Shown: positions 46,228 to 55,735 of the stretch, one piece after another | Numbering within the stretch: position 1 is the stretch's first letter | Layout: the number at the start of each line of letters is the position of its first letter | NCBI GenBank assembly: GCA_963745755.1 | Contig: CAVUYP010000001.1 | Coordinates: 1,426,001 to 1,490,000 of the forward strand | Length of the DNA stretch: 64,000 nucleotides | Source: RHKX01 sp963745755 | Lineage (GTDB): Bacteria; Actinomycetota; Thermoleophilia; Solirubrobacterales; 70-9 | Direction: 5' to 3' | Translations under genes and position numbers: made by a program | The notes under the pieces: generated by a model | The model's input: the letters and a program-made list of their open reading frames with translations, nothing else | Databases searched by the model: none | Told to the model about the DNA's origin: nothing

Positions 46228-48040
46228 CTCGCGGGGAATCCACCGCGACGGCAACGTCGCGCTCGGGATCCAGCGCCTGCGGGTGATCGACCTCGAGGGC
46301 GGCGATCAGCCGATCTACAACGAGGACCGGTCCGTCGTCGTCGTCCTCAACGGCGAGATCTACAACCATCGTGAGCTCCGCGCCCGGCTCGAGGCGCGTG
46401 GCCACCGTTTCCGGACCAACGGGGACACCGAGGTGATCGTCCACCTCTACGAGGACCTCGGACCGCGATGCGTCGAACAGCTCGACGGGATGTTCGCCTT
46501 CGCGCTCTGGGATGCGGACCGCGAATCGCTCCTGCTCGCCCGCGACCGGGTCGGCAAGAAGCCCCTGCTCTACTCGCTGCGGGACGGGGTCATCACCTTC
46601 GCGAGCGAGATGCAGGCGCTGCTCGCCGACGCCGAGATCGCCAGGGCGGTCGATCCGGCAGCGATCGACGAGTACCTGAGCCTCGGCTACGTGCCGGCGC
46701 CGCGAACGGCGATCCGCGGGGTGAGCAAGCTGCCGCCCGCCCACACGCTGCTCCTCGAGCGGGGGCGCTGCGTGCTCGGCCGCTACTGGCAGCTCGACTA
46801 CGGGTCGAAGCTCTCGCTGCCGCCGCGGGAGCTCTGCGCCGAGCTCCGCGCCGAGATCCGGTCGGCGACGCGCAAGCGGATGGTCGCGGACGTCGGCGTC
46901 GGCGCCTTCCTCTCCGGCGGCATCGACTCCTCGGCCGTCGTCGCGGCGATGGCGGCGGAGTCGGCCGCGCCGGTGCGGACGTTCTCGATCGGCTTCGACG
47001 ACGACCGCTTCGATGAGCTCCCGCATGCCCGCCGGATCGCCGAGCGGTTCGGAACGATCCACGAGGAGTTCCTGGTCCGCGCCGACGCGGTCGCCGTGCT
47101 CCCCGACATCGTCCGCCACCACGGCGAGCCGTTCGCCGATCCCTCGGCGATTCCGACCCACTACCTGGCGGCGCTGACGCGGCGCCACGTGACGGTCGCC
47201 CTGACCGGCGACGGCGGCGACGAGTCGTTCGGCGGCTACAGCCGCTACGCGGCCAATGCACTCGCCGCCCGGCTCGAGCGGCTGCCGGCCGGCCTGCGCC
47301 GGGCGATCGGCGCGGCCGGATCCCGGCTCGGCGACGGTGGTGACGTCGCCGGCGCCCGCAACAAGCTGCGGCGGCTGAGCACGGCGCTCGCGCTCGGCGA
47401 GGCCGACCGCTACCGCGCCTACATGTCCTGGCTCGGCCGCGGCCAGCGCGCCGGCCTCTACACCACCGGCTTCGCGGCCGCCGCGGCCGACCCGGCCGGC
47501 GATCCGATCGCAGCCGCCTTCGCGGCGGCCTCGGGCGCCGACGTCGTCGACCGGATGCTCGAGGTCGACGTCGACACCTACCTGGTCGGCGACCTGATCG
47601 CCAAAGTCGACATCGCGACGATGGCGCACGGCCTCGAAGCCCGATCGCCGTTCCTCGATCCGGGGCTGATGCAGTTCGCCGCCTCGCTCCCCGCGGCGAT
47701 GAAGGTGCGGGGCCGGGAGAAGAAGTGGATCCTCCGCGAGGCGCTGCGGGGAACGCTGCCGGACGACCTGCTCGACCGGCCGAAGCAGGGATTCTCGGTG
47801 CCGCTGTCGGCATGGCTTCGCACCGAGCTGCGCCCGTGGGCGACCGAGATCCTGCTCGACCGCGGCACCGTCGGACGCGGCTACTTCGATCCGGCCGCCG
47901 TCGAGTCGCTGCTCGACCGCCATGCCGCCGGCTCCGACGCGCTCGCGAAGCCGATCTGGGCGCTGCTGATGCTCGAGCTCTGGCATCGCGAGCTGATCGA
48001 CGCGCCGGCCCGGGTCGACCGGCTCTCGGCGGCGGCCTGA
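46130..48040 (+). CDS. asnB: Asparagine synthase (glutamine-hydrolysing)
   Basis: A 636-residue protein. ATG 46130 places the catalytic Cys at position 2 (MCGIIGQV), as required for the glutaminase domain. HRGPDSRGIH, NGEIYNHRELR, the synthetase PP-loop FLSGGIDSSAVV and LTGDGGDESFGGYSRY follow. In exopolysaccharide loci, AsnB-like enzymes amidate uronic acids or amino acids on the glycan, so that role is as likely as asparagine synthesis. It starts inside the preceding gene and ends 1 nt before the flippase start. Confidence 0.92.
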   Translation: MCGIIGQVRPRRSPVDPELPARMCARLEHRGPDSRGIHRDGNVALGIQRLRVIDLEGGDQPIYNEDRSVVVVLNGEIYNHRELRARLEARGHRFRTNGDTEVIVHLYEDLGPRCVEQLDGMFAFALWDADRESLLLARDRVGKKPLLYSLRDGVITFASEMQALLADAEIARAVDPAAIDEYLSLGYVPAPRTAIRGVSKLPPAHTLLLERGRCVLGRYWQLDYGSKLSLPPRELCAELRAEIRSATRKRMVADVGVGAFLSGGIDSSAVVAAMAAESAAPVRTFSIGFDDDRFDELPHARRIAERFGTIHEEFLVRADAVAVLPDIVRHHGEPFADPSAIPTHYLAALTRRHVTVALTGDGGDESFGGYSRYAANALAARLERLPAGLRRAIGAAGSRLGDGGDVAGARNKLRRLSTALALGEADRYRAYMSWLGRGQRAGLYTTGFAAAAADPAGDPIAAAFAAASGADVVDRMLEVDVDTYLVGDLIAKVDIATMAHGLEARSPFLDPGLMQFAASLPAAMKVRGREKKWILREALRGTLPDDLLDRPKQGFSVPLSAWLRTELRPWATEILLDRGTVGRGYFDPAAVESLLDRHAAGSDALAKPIWALLMLELWHRELIDAPARVDRLSAAA

Positions 48041-48041
48041 C

Positions 48042-49499
48042 GTGGGCGAACCGGCGACGAGCCCACCCGACGGCACCGAGCTGCTCGAGACCACGGCTCG
48101 CCGGGCGCTCTGGTGGAGCGTCGCCAACAACGTCGTCGGTCGTGTCGGCACGACGCTGATCGGCATCGTCCTCGCCCGGATCCTGACCCCGGAGGACTAC
48201 GGCCTCTACGCGGTTGCGCTCGTCGTCCTCAACATCCTGCTGAGCATGAACGAGCTCGGGGTGAGCCTGGCGATCGTCCGCCGCCCCGGCGACGTCTCGG
48301 CGATCGCGCCGACGGTCGCGACGCTGTCGCTGGCCTCGAGCCTCGTACTCTGGCTGGCGATCTTCCTGGCGGCGCCGGCGATCGCCGGCGCCCTCGGCGT
48401 CGCCGAGGCTACGGCGATCGTCAGGGTGCTGTCGCTCTCGATCCTGATCGACGCCCTGACCGCCGTCCCGGCGGCGCTGATGACCCGCGACTTCATGCAG
48501 AAGGAGCGACTGATCGTCGACGCCGCCGGCTTCGTGACGACGTCGGCCGTCGCGGTCGCGCTCGCCGTTGGCGGCGCCGGGCCGTGGGCACTCGTCTGGG
48601 GGGCGCTGATCGGCAACGTCATCAACGGCGCCTTCATCATCCGCTTCGCGCCGCACCGCTACGGGTTCGGGTTCCGGCCGCAGGTCGCCCGCGACCTGCT
48701 CGGGTTCGGTCTGCCGCTCGCCGGCGCCAGCCTGCTGATCATCGCCCTGCTCGAGATCGACTACATCGTCATCGGCGCCGAGCTCGGCGCGGTGTCGCTG
48801 GGCTTCTACCTGCTCGCCTTCAACCTCTCGACCTGGCCCGTGAACATGTTCTCGGCCCCAGCCCGGCGGATCTCCCTGCCCCTTTTCGCCCGCCTCCATG
48901 CCGGTGAGACGAGCGCATCGGCAGCGTTCGTTCCCGTCTGCTGCGTGCTGCTGCTCGTCACCCTGCCCGCCTGCCTGATGCTCGCGGTCTTCGCCGAGCC
49001 GCTGGTCCGGGTGGTCTACGGAGATCAGTGGCTGCCGTCGGCGGTGGTCCTGCCGTGGTTGATGGCGCTGGCCTTCACGCGGGTTCTCGGCGAGCTGATC
49101 TACGACTTCCTCGTCGCGCTCGGCATGGCCCGCTCGAACCTCGCCCTGCAGGGGATCTGGCTGGCAGCCCTCCTGGTCACGCTGCCGATCGCCGTTCGGG
49201 TCGGAGGGATCGAGGGGGTGGCGATCGCCCACGCCGGCGTCGCCGTCGTCGTCGTCCTGCCCTCCTATGCGGTCGTGCTGCGCCGCGCCGGCGTCTCGCT
49301 CGGCGGCCTCGCCGCCCAGCTCTCGCGTCCGCTGGCGGGCGGCATCCTCGCCGCCCTCGCCGGCGTCGCCGCCGTCGAGCTGATCGGCGACCGGTTCGCG
49401 CAGCTGGCGATCGGCGGTTGCCTAGTCGCGCTCGTCTACGTCGCCGCCGTCTATCCGATGCGGGCGATGTTGAAGTCGCCGCTCGCGGGGCCGGCGTGA
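48042..49499 (+). CDS. Wzx/MOP-superfamily polysaccharide flippase
   Basis: A 485-residue protein with 12-14 hydrophobic helices. RRALWWSVANNVVGRVGTTLIGIVLARILTPEDYGLYAVALVVLNI is typical of lipopolysaccharide/teichuronic-acid flippases of the MOP superfamily (polysaccharide_synt_3). It moves the lipid-linked repeat unit across the membrane to the polymerase encoded upstream. GTG start; the stop overlaps the next GT start as GTGA. Confidence 0.92.
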   Translation: MGEPATSPPDGTELLETTARRALWWSVANNVVGRVGTTLIGIVLARILTPEDYGLYAVALVVLNILLSMNELGVSLAIVRRPGDVSAIAPTVATLSLASSLVLWLAIFLAAPAIAGALGVAEATAIVRVLSLSILIDALTAVPAALMTRDFMQKERLIVDAAGFVTTSAVAVALAVGGAGPWALVWGALIGNVINGAFIIRFAPHRYGFGFRPQVARDLLGFGLPLAGASLLIIALLEIDYIVIGAELGAVSLGFYLLAFNLSTWPVNMFSAPARRISLPLFARLHAGETSASAAFVPVCCVLLLVTLPACLMLAVFAEPLVRVVYGDQWLPSAVVLPWLMALAFTRVLGELIYDFLVALGMARSNLALQGIWLAALLVTLPIAVRVGGIEGVAIAHAGVAVVVVLPSYAVVLRRAGVSLGGLAAQLSRPLAGGILAALAGVAAVELIGDRFAQLAIGGCLVALVYVAAVYPMRAMLKSPLAGPA

Positions 49500-50692
49500 G
49501 CGGCGGCGGACGCGATCGGCCCGCGGGCGGGCGCTCGCTGACGATCGTCGTCGCCGGCACCTCCTGGGACGGGGTCTGGCAATCGGAGCGCCATCTCGCC
49601 GCCCACCTCGCCCGCCGCGGCCCGGTCCTCTGGGTCGACCCGCAGATCTCGCGGCTGACCCCGCTGCGCGACCGCAGCGCCCAGCGGACGCTGCGCGAGG
49701 ACCGGCTGCGAGCGGTCGCGCCGAACCTGCTGCGACTGACGCCGGTCACCGTTCCCGGCGTGACCCGGCCGGTCCTCCGCGACCTCGCGACCCGCGGCGC
49801 CCGCCGGGCGCTGCGCCACGCCGTCGAGGCGATCGGGCTGCCCGTCCGGGCGACGATCGTCGCGTCGCTCAACGACATGCTCGACGCAGTCCCCTGCGAC
49901 GTCCGGGTCTTCTTCGGCACCGACGACTACGTCGCCGGCGCCCGGCTGATGGGAACCGACCCGACCTGGCTCGAGCGCTGCACCGAGCGGCAGCTCGCCC
50001 GGGCCGACGTCGTCGTCGCCACCTCGCAGGTGCTCGCTGACCGCTGGTCGCCGCAGCGGCCCAGCATCGAGGTTATCCCGAACGGCTGCGACTTCGAGCG
50101 TCTGTCGGGGGCCGAGCAGGCGGCCCTCCCCGACGACGTCGGGTTGCCGCCGCCGATCGCCGGCTTCATCGGCCACATGTCGGAGCGCATCGACCTGCGG
50201 ATGCTCGCCGGCGTCGCCGATTCCGGCAACTCGCTGCTGCTCGTCGGACCGCGACAGCCGACGTTCGAGATCGCCAGGCTCGACGCGCTGCTCGAGCGCC
50301 CGAACGTGCGGTGGGTCGGCGCCAAGCGCTTCGCAGAGCTGCCTTCCTACCTGCGGGTCATCGACGTCGGGCTGACTCCCTACTCGCAGTCGGAATTCAA
50401 TCGCGCGAGCTTCCCGCTGAAGACGCTCGACTATCTCGCCGCCGGCCGGCCGGTCGTCGCGTCCGATCTGCCGGCCCACCGCTGGCTCGACTCCGAACAG
50501 GTCCACATCGCCGGGTCCGTGGCGGAGTTCGGGGCCCTGACCGCGGAGCTGCTCGCAGCACCACGGAGCGAGGCAACGGGCGCCGAGTGCCGGCGGGTCG
50601 CCGCTCGCAACTCGTGGGCGGCGCGGGCGGCGGAGATCGACGCGCTGATCGAGTCGCGGCGCCGGGACCCGGTCGGATCGGGGGCCGCGTGA
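49496..50692 (+). CDS. Glycosyltransferase (GT-B, GT1/GT4-like)
   Basis: A 398-residue protein. TIVVAGTSWDGVWQSERHLAAHLARRGPVLWVDPQISRLTPLRD, FFGTDDYVAGARLMG, IPNGCDFERLSG, PIAGFIGHMSERID, GLTPYSQSEFNRASFPLKTLDYLAAGRPVVASDLP match TuaH/exopolysaccharide-type GT-B transferases. It is linked by 4-nt overlaps to both neighbours. Confidence 0.88.
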   Translation: MSGGGRDRPAGGRSLTIVVAGTSWDGVWQSERHLAAHLARRGPVLWVDPQISRLTPLRDRSAQRTLREDRLRAVAPNLLRLTPVTVPGVTRPVLRDLATRGARRALRHAVEAIGLPVRATIVASLNDMLDAVPCDVRVFFGTDDYVAGARLMGTDPTWLERCTERQLARADVVVATSQVLADRWSPQRPSIEVIPNGCDFERLSGAEQAALPDDVGLPPPIAGFIGHMSERIDLRMLAGVADSGNSLLLVGPRQPTFEIARLDALLERPNVRWVGAKRFAELPSYLRVIDVGLTPYSQSEFNRASFPLKTLDYLAAGRPVVASDLPAHRWLDSEQVHIAGSVAEFGALTAELLAAPRSEATGAECRRVAARNSWAARAAEIDALIESRRRDPVGSGAA

Positions 50693-51378
50693 GCGCTGAG
50701 CGGGACCTCGTCCTGATCGGCTGCGGCGGCTTCGGCCGCGAAACGGCCGCGGCGGTCGCGGCGATGAACGCCGTCGCCCCGTGCTGGAGGTTGCGCGGGT
50801 TCCTCGACGACAGCCCGGAGCTCGAGGGCGCTTCGATCGGCGGCCTGCCGGTGCTCGGGCCCGTCGAGGCGGTCGACGCCCATCCCGATGCAGCCGTCGT
50901 GATCACCACCGGGCGCCCTGACAACTACGTCAGCCGGCCGCTGATCGCAAACCGGATCGGTCTCGAGGAGGAGCGCTACGCGACGATCGTCCATCCCTCG
51001 GCGATGGTCGGCGCGGGTTGTCGCATCGGCGCCGGCTCGGTGCTGCTCGGACACGTCGACCTGACCGCCGCCGTCGACGTCGGCCGCCACGTGGCGGTCA
51101 TGCCCCAGGTGGTCCTTCCCCACGACACGACGGTCGGCGACTTCGCGACGATCGCCTCCGGGGTGCAGGTGGGAGGCGGCTGCCGGATCGCGGCCGGTGC
51201 CTACATCGGCAGCGGCGCCTGCCTGCGCGAGGGCCTGAGGATCGGCACCCGGGCGATGGTCGGGATGGGCGCGATCGTGACCCGCGACATACCCGACGAA
51301 CGGCTCTGGACCGGCGTGCCGGCCCGGGACGCGGGACGCGCCCCGATTCCGGCCGCGGCCGCCGCGGGGACATCGTGA
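50689..51378 (+). CDS. PglD/NeuD-type sugar O- or N-acyltransferase
   Basis: A 229-residue protein. An N-terminal Rossmann-like half (DLVLIGCGGFGRETAAAV...LRGFLDDSP) is followed by hexapeptide repeats (IGAGSVLLGHVDLTAAVDVGRHVAVMPQVVLPHDTTVGDFATIASGVQVGGGCRIAAGAYIGSGA), as in PglD and NeuD. It acetylates an amino sugar or sialic-acid-like sugar. GTG start overlapping the previous stop (GTGA). Confidence 0.88.
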   Translation: MSAERDLVLIGCGGFGRETAAAVAAMNAVAPCWRLRGFLDDSPELEGASIGGLPVLGPVEAVDAHPDAAVVITTGRPDNYVSRPLIANRIGLEEERYATIVHPSAMVGAGCRIGAGSVLLGHVDLTAAVDVGRHVAVMPQVVLPHDTTVGDFATIASGVQVGGGCRIAAGAYIGSGACLREGLRIGTRAMVGMGAIVTRDIPDERLWTGVPARDAGRAPIPAAAAAGTS

Positions 51379-52628
51379 AGATCGTCGTCTGCCCGCACAC
51401 GCTCGAGCTCGGCGGCAGCCAGATGAACGCGATCGACCTTGCCGCCGCCGTCCGCGATCGCGGCCACGAGGTGATCGTCTTCGCCCAGCCCGGCGCGCTT
51501 GCCGGGCGGATCGACGAGCTCGGGCTCGAGCTCGTCGGCTCGCCGCGGCCCCGCGGCCGGCCCTCGCCGCGCGTCATCGCGGCCCTGACCGCGCTCGTCG
51601 GCGACCGCGGCGCCGACATCGTCCACGGCTACGAGTGGACGACGGCGCTCGAGGGCTACTGGGGACCGCGGGTCCGGTCGGGAGTGCCGGTCATCGCCAC
51701 GGTGATGTCGATGGCGGTCGCCCCGTTCATCCCCCGCGACCTGCCGCTGATCGTCGGCACCGAGCAGATCGCCGTCGCCGAACGGCGGGCCGGGCGCGGC
51801 GAGGTTGACGTCATCGAGCCGCCGGTCGACGTCGAGCGCGATGCACCCGGCAGCGCCGACCCGGAGCCGCTGCGGCGCCGCCACGGGATCGACCCCGCGG
51901 CGCTCACGGTCGTCGCCGTCTCCCGGCTCGCCGCCGAGCTCAAGCTCGAGGGCCTGGAGACGGCGATCGAGGCGGTCGCGAAGCTCGCCGCCGACCATCG
52001 CATCCAGCTCGTCGTCGTCGGCGACGGCCCCGCCCGTGGGGCGCTCGAGGAACGAGCGGCGGCCGTGAACCGGCATGCCGGAAGGCGAATCGTCGTGATC
52101 GCCGGCGAGCTGCTCGACCCCCGCCCCGCCTACGCCGCGGCCGACGTCTGCCTCGGCATGGGCGGCTCCGCCCTGCGGGCGATGGCGTTCGCACGGCCGC
52201 TGATCGTCCAAGGCGAGCAGGGGTTCTGGCAGCTGCTGACCCGGGCGAGCGCACCACGTTTCCTGAACGCCGGCTGGTATGGGGTCGGGGCGGGGCGAGC
52301 CGCCGGGGCCGAGAGCTTGATGACGCAGCTGCGGCCGCTGATCGGCGAGCAGGCCCGGCGGGCCGAGCTCGGCGCCTACGGCCGCGGCCTCGTCGTCGCG
52401 CGCTTCGCCCTCGAACGCGCCGCCGAGCGGCAGCTCGAGCTCTACGAACGGACTCTCGCCGGCGGCACGATCGAGCTGCGGCACCGGCTCAGCGGCGGTG
52501 GACGGTCAGCCGGCGGCCTGATCGCACACCGGTTCGAGCGGTCGCTGGCGGCGCTGCTCGGCAACGCCCGCGCCGACGACTTCAACGCCCGCCCGGTCGC
52601 CGCGCTGGCGCCGCCGCAGCCCAGCTGA
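51375..52628 (+). CDS. GT4 glycosyltransferase
   Basis: A 417-residue GT-B protein: MKIVVCPHTLELGGSQMNAIDLAAAVRDRGHEVIVFAQPG (donor-domain GGSQ loop), DIVHGYEWTTALEGYWGPRV, VVAVSRLAAELKLEGLETAIEAV, VVVGDGPARGALEERA, then ADVCLGMGGSALRAMAFARPLIVQGEQGFW. Overlap GTGA with the acyltransferase gene. It is part of the five-gene string asnB to the beta-helix gene. Confidence 0.9.
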   Translation: MKIVVCPHTLELGGSQMNAIDLAAAVRDRGHEVIVFAQPGALAGRIDELGLELVGSPRPRGRPSPRVIAALTALVGDRGADIVHGYEWTTALEGYWGPRVRSGVPVIATVMSMAVAPFIPRDLPLIVGTEQIAVAERRAGRGEVDVIEPPVDVERDAPGSADPEPLRRRHGIDPAALTVVAVSRLAAELKLEGLETAIEAVAKLAADHRIQLVVVGDGPARGALEERAAAVNRHAGRRIVVIAGELLDPRPAYAAADVCLGMGGSALRAMAFARPLIVQGEQGFWQLLTRASAPRFLNAGWYGVGAGRAAGAESLMTQLRPLIGEQARRAELGAYGRGLVVARFALERAAERQLELYERTLAGGTIELRHRLSGGGRSAGGLIAHRFERSLAALLGNARADDFNARPVAALAPPQPS

Positions 52629-52631
52629 GCG

Positions 52632-54209
52632 ATGACCGCGAAGCTCTTCGCCGCAGCCTGCGCTCTGGTCGCCTGCGCCTGCGTGGTGGCGATCGTCCTC
52701 GCCCAAGCCGACGAAGGAGGGGCGCGGCGGCCCTGCCCGGCAGCGGCCGCCACGGGCCGAGATCAGTCCGTTTTTCGTCCTGCGGACCCGCAATCGGCCG
52801 GTAAGGTTTCAAGTTCGTCGGGTCGGCCCGGTTGCTCGGGCGGGCCCTCAGCCAGCAGCTCGATCAACGGCATCTCCCCCTCCGCCAAAGACAGCTTGCG
52901 CAACGGCCTCGCCGCAACGGCGGCGACGCTGATTGCCCTGATCGCCCCTCATGCGGCGTCGGGGGCGGTGCTGTCGGCGTCGCCGGCGACGCTCGGCTCG
53001 GTATTCGCCAAGGCCGGCGGCAAAGACACGATCGAGCTGCGATCCGGCTCCTACGGGACCTTCCGGGCCGGCATCAAGCCCGCCCGCGTCGCCCTGCGGC
53101 CCGCACCGGGCGCGAGCGTGACGATGGCCCTCGACTTCACGCCCGCCGCCAACGTCACCGTCGCCGGTGTCACCCTCACCGACGTCGTCGTCGCCGAGGG
53201 CGCCCGCAACATCACGATCCGGAACTCCGACATCCCCGGTCAGGTGATCCTCCGCGACCTCACCGACTCCAACGTCACCCTCGACGGCAACGTCCACCGC
53301 GGCTGGGACAAGTGCAACGGCTGTGCGGAGGGCCGCGTCTACATCCCCGGCGACCTGAGCCGCCAATCGGGGATCACTATCGAGAACAGCGAGTTCGTCG
53401 GCGGCGTCAGCGACGGCATTCAGGCCGGATCGAACGGCACGCGGATCCTCCACAACTACTTCCACGACCTCGAGCCGGGCACCCCGAACGGGGTTCACAC
53501 CGACGCGATCCAGCTCTACGGTTCGAAGAACACGGTGATCCGCGGCAACTACTTCCGCGACGTTCCCGACGCGATCATGGCTCCGGACGGGACCGACCAC
53601 GAGCTGATCGAGAACAACGTCATCCAGGGCGACCGCGGCGGCTACCCATACGCGGTGACGATCTGGTCCGACAACGGGTCGGTGATCCGCCACAACACCT
53701 TCGCCGACGGGCCGTGCCTGTTCAACCTGCGCTGCGGGATCCTCTCGATCGGCTCGAAGTCCGGTCAGCCGGCCGGCCGCGGCACGGTCATCGAGGACAA
53801 CATCCTCCACGATATCTCCGTCGGCGACGGGCGGGCGACCGTCGCGTCGCGATCGCACAACCTGCTCAGCGGCGGGCGACCGAACGGGCCCGGCGAGATT
53901 CGGGGCAAGCCCGTCTACGTCGGCGGCTCCGAGCCCAGCACGCGGAGCGGCTACGCGCTGGCGCCGCGCTCGCCGGGCCGAGGCGCGGCCGGTGACGGCC
54001 TCGATATCGGCGCGGTCATCAATCGCGGCGCCGCCGCCTGCAAGCTCGCCAAGGCGAAGGTCACCCGGTCGAAGCGGCAGGTGCGCCGGGCCCGCCGGGC
54101 GGTGCATCACGCGAATCGCTCCGGGCGGATCCAGCGCGCCCGGCGGAAGCTTCGCAAGGCGAAGCGGCGGCTGCGCGACGCCCGCCACCAGGCCGCTCAG
54201 GTCTGCTGA
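52632..54209 (+). CDS. Secreted right-handed beta-helix protein with basic C-terminal tail
   Basis: A 525-residue protein. Parallel beta-helix repeats (VTVAGVTLTDVVVAEGARNITIRNSDIPGQVILRDLTDSNVTLDG; IENSEFVGGVSDGIQAGSNGTRILHNYFHDL; VIRGNYFRDVPDAIMA) resemble pectate lyase/alginate-epimerase-like folds. The tail CKLAKAKVTRSKRQVRRARRAVHH... is a Lys/Arg coiled coil. Two hydrophobic stretches (residues 4-24 and about 92-110) suggest the true start may be TTG 52896, giving signal LRNGLAATAATLIALIAPHAASGA. It may trim or bind the exported glycan. Confidence 0.75.
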   Translation: MTAKLFAAACALVACACVVAIVLAQADEGGARRPCPAAAATGRDQSVFRPADPQSAGKVSSSSGRPGCSGGPSASSSINGISPSAKDSLRNGLAATAATLIALIAPHAASGAVLSASPATLGSVFAKAGGKDTIELRSGSYGTFRAGIKPARVALRPAPGASVTMALDFTPAANVTVAGVTLTDVVVAEGARNITIRNSDIPGQVILRDLTDSNVTLDGNVHRGWDKCNGCAEGRVYIPGDLSRQSGITIENSEFVGGVSDGIQAGSNGTRILHNYFHDLEPGTPNGVHTDAIQLYGSKNTVIRGNYFRDVPDAIMAPDGTDHELIENNVIQGDRGGYPYAVTIWSDNGSVIRHNTFADGPCLFNLRCGILSIGSKSGQPAGRGTVIEDNILHDISVGDGRATVASRSHNLLSGGRPNGPGEIRGKPVYVGGSEPSTRSGYALAPRSPGRGAAGDGLDIGAVINRGAAACKLAKAKVTRSKRQVRRARRAVHHANRSGRIQRARRKLRKAKRRLRDARHQAAQVC

Positions 54210-54949
54210 GCTCCGCCGACGGCTTCGTTGCCGTTGCGCCGGCGCCACCGGTTGCCGGCCGCGGCGACCACCACCACCGAGCACCAGAGCACGAAGACGA
54301 TTGCGGCGGCGGCGAACCCGGAGCGCGATCGTGTCCCTTCTGCCTTCACCTCCACGACCGGGGCGCCGATCGGATTGGCGAGCACGTGCCTGACGCCCCC
54401 GCTCGGCGCCTGATCATCGACCAGTGAGACGAGCTCGGCGGTCGTCGCCTCGGCCAGCACCGACGCCGACTGACCATCCGCCGCCGCCGCCGTGATCGAG
54501 ATGACCGGGACCTGCGGATCGGCGGCGACGGTGACGACGCTGTCCGCCACCGGCGCGGTGGCGAGCGCGGCATCGTCGGCAAGCGGCGTCGGCTCGAGCG
54601 GCGTGTCGGATCCGGCGATCGCCACCGCGAAGGAGTCCCGATCGATCCCGGCCCGCGCCGCGACCCCGGCGGCGAACGATTCGGTCGACATCAGGAAGGT
54701 GAACAGCCGGGTCCGCGCGGCGATCGTCTCGGCACCCTTGACGCGGGCATCGGCGACGAGCGGGCGCGGCGTGTCCAGCTGGACCCGGCTCAACGCGGTG
54801 GTCCGATCGGCTCCGCCGGCCCCCAGACCGGGAGGGAACACCGAGATCACGCCGGCGGCCAGCAGGCCGGCCAGCACCGCGGCGACGGCCCCGAGGCGGA
54901 CGGCCGCGCGGTGCGACGCGAGGACGCGAGCGATCGCGGCGAGCTCCAC
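54197..54949 (-). CDS. Wzz-like chain-length/co-polymerase protein 1
   Basis: A 250-residue protein with an N-terminal helix (AVRLGAVAAVLAGLLAAGVISVF), a periplasmic domain and a C-terminal helix (GFAAAAIVFVLWCSVVVVAAAG). VQLDTPRPLVADARVKGAETIAARTRLFTFLMS matches the DTPR-containing segment of its two neighbours. No BY-kinase domain is present. It overlaps the convergent beta-helix gene end by 13 nt and is the last gene of the LuxR operon. Confidence 0.7.
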   Translation of the reverse strand: MELAAIARVLASHRAAVRLGAVAAVLAGLLAAGVISVFPPGLGAGGADRTTALSRVQLDTPRPLVADARVKGAETIAARTRLFTFLMSTESFAAGVAARAGIDRDSFAVAIAGSDTPLEPTPLADDAALATAPVADSVVTVAADPQVPVISITAAAADGQSASVLAEATTAELVSLVDDQAPSGGVRHVLANPIGAPVVEVKAEGTRSRSGFAAAAIVFVLWCSVVVVAAAGNRWRRRNGNEAVGGAQQT

Positions 54950-54952
54950 CGC

Positions 54953-55729
54953 TCAGCCCGCCGAGGCGGATGTCGGCCCGAGGCCGTCCTGCTGCGACCA
55001 GCCACGCCGGACCCGGGCGACGAACAGGACCGCGACGCAGGTGATGGCGAAGCCGGCGAAGAACGCCAAGACGGCCACCGATCCGTCGGCGCCGTCGTTG
55101 ATCACGCCCGATCTCGCCGAGCCGAGCTGGACCAGCCTGACCCGGCTCCGGGCCGGCGTGTCCTCGCTGGACGCCTGCGCACGCAGGTAGTCCCTGGTTC
55201 CGGCGACGGCCGAGTCGGCGAGGAGCCGCGCCGTCTCGGCATCCGGCCCCTCGGCGTGGATGTCGAGGATCGGAGCGGTCGGGCTCGCCTCGACCGCGAG
55301 CCTCAGCTCTCCCGGCGGCGCGACCAGGTCGGCGATCGACGCGGTGCTGTCGCTGCCCGCAAGCGGCCGCGGCTGATCGGGCGTCAGCGGCGGGGTGATG
55401 GTGATCCGATCCGGCGCGACCCCGGCCTGGCCGGCGATGAACCCGCGCACCGGCGGGCTCGCCATCACGTTGCCGACGAGCAGGCTGCGGTTCGTCAGCG
55501 ACGTGAGGTCGTAGGTCGTCTGACGGAGGTCGACGAGCGCCGACCGCGGGGTGTCGACCAGCACCTCGGTCGACGCGCTGGCGACCTCGAGCGAGCCCCG
55601 GTCCAGTCCCGGCGGGATCAAGCCGATCCCGTAGAAGACCCGGGTGGCGGCGAGCAGGCCGACGACGAGAGCGAGGGCGAGCCCGGCCTTCATCCCCCAG
55701 AGCTCGCGCAGATATGCGCCGGCCCTCAT
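54953..55729 (-). CDS. Wzz-like chain-length/co-polymerase protein 2
   Basis: A 258-residue protein, two helices (LALALVVGLLAATRVFYGIG; VAVLAFFAGFAITCVAVLFVARV) around an extracytoplasmic domain with EVLVDTPRSALVDLRQTTYDLTSLTNRSLLVGNVMASPPVRGFIAGQAGVAPDRITITPPLTP. The pattern after DTPRS repeats in proteins 1 and 3. It lies 3 nt before protein 1 and 6 nt after protein 3 on the same transcript. Confidence 0.72.
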   Translation of the reverse strand: MRAGAYLRELWGMKAGLALALVVGLLAATRVFYGIGLIPPGLDRGSLEVASASTEVLVDTPRSALVDLRQTTYDLTSLTNRSLLVGNVMASPPVRGFIAGQAGVAPDRITITPPLTPDQPRPLAGSDSTASIADLVAPPGELRLAVEASPTAPILDIHAEGPDAETARLLADSAVAGTRDYLRAQASSEDTPARSRVRLVQLGSARSGVINDGADGSVAVLAFFAGFAITCVAVLFVARVRRGWSQQDGLGPTSASAG

Positions 55730-55735
55730 CGCCGC

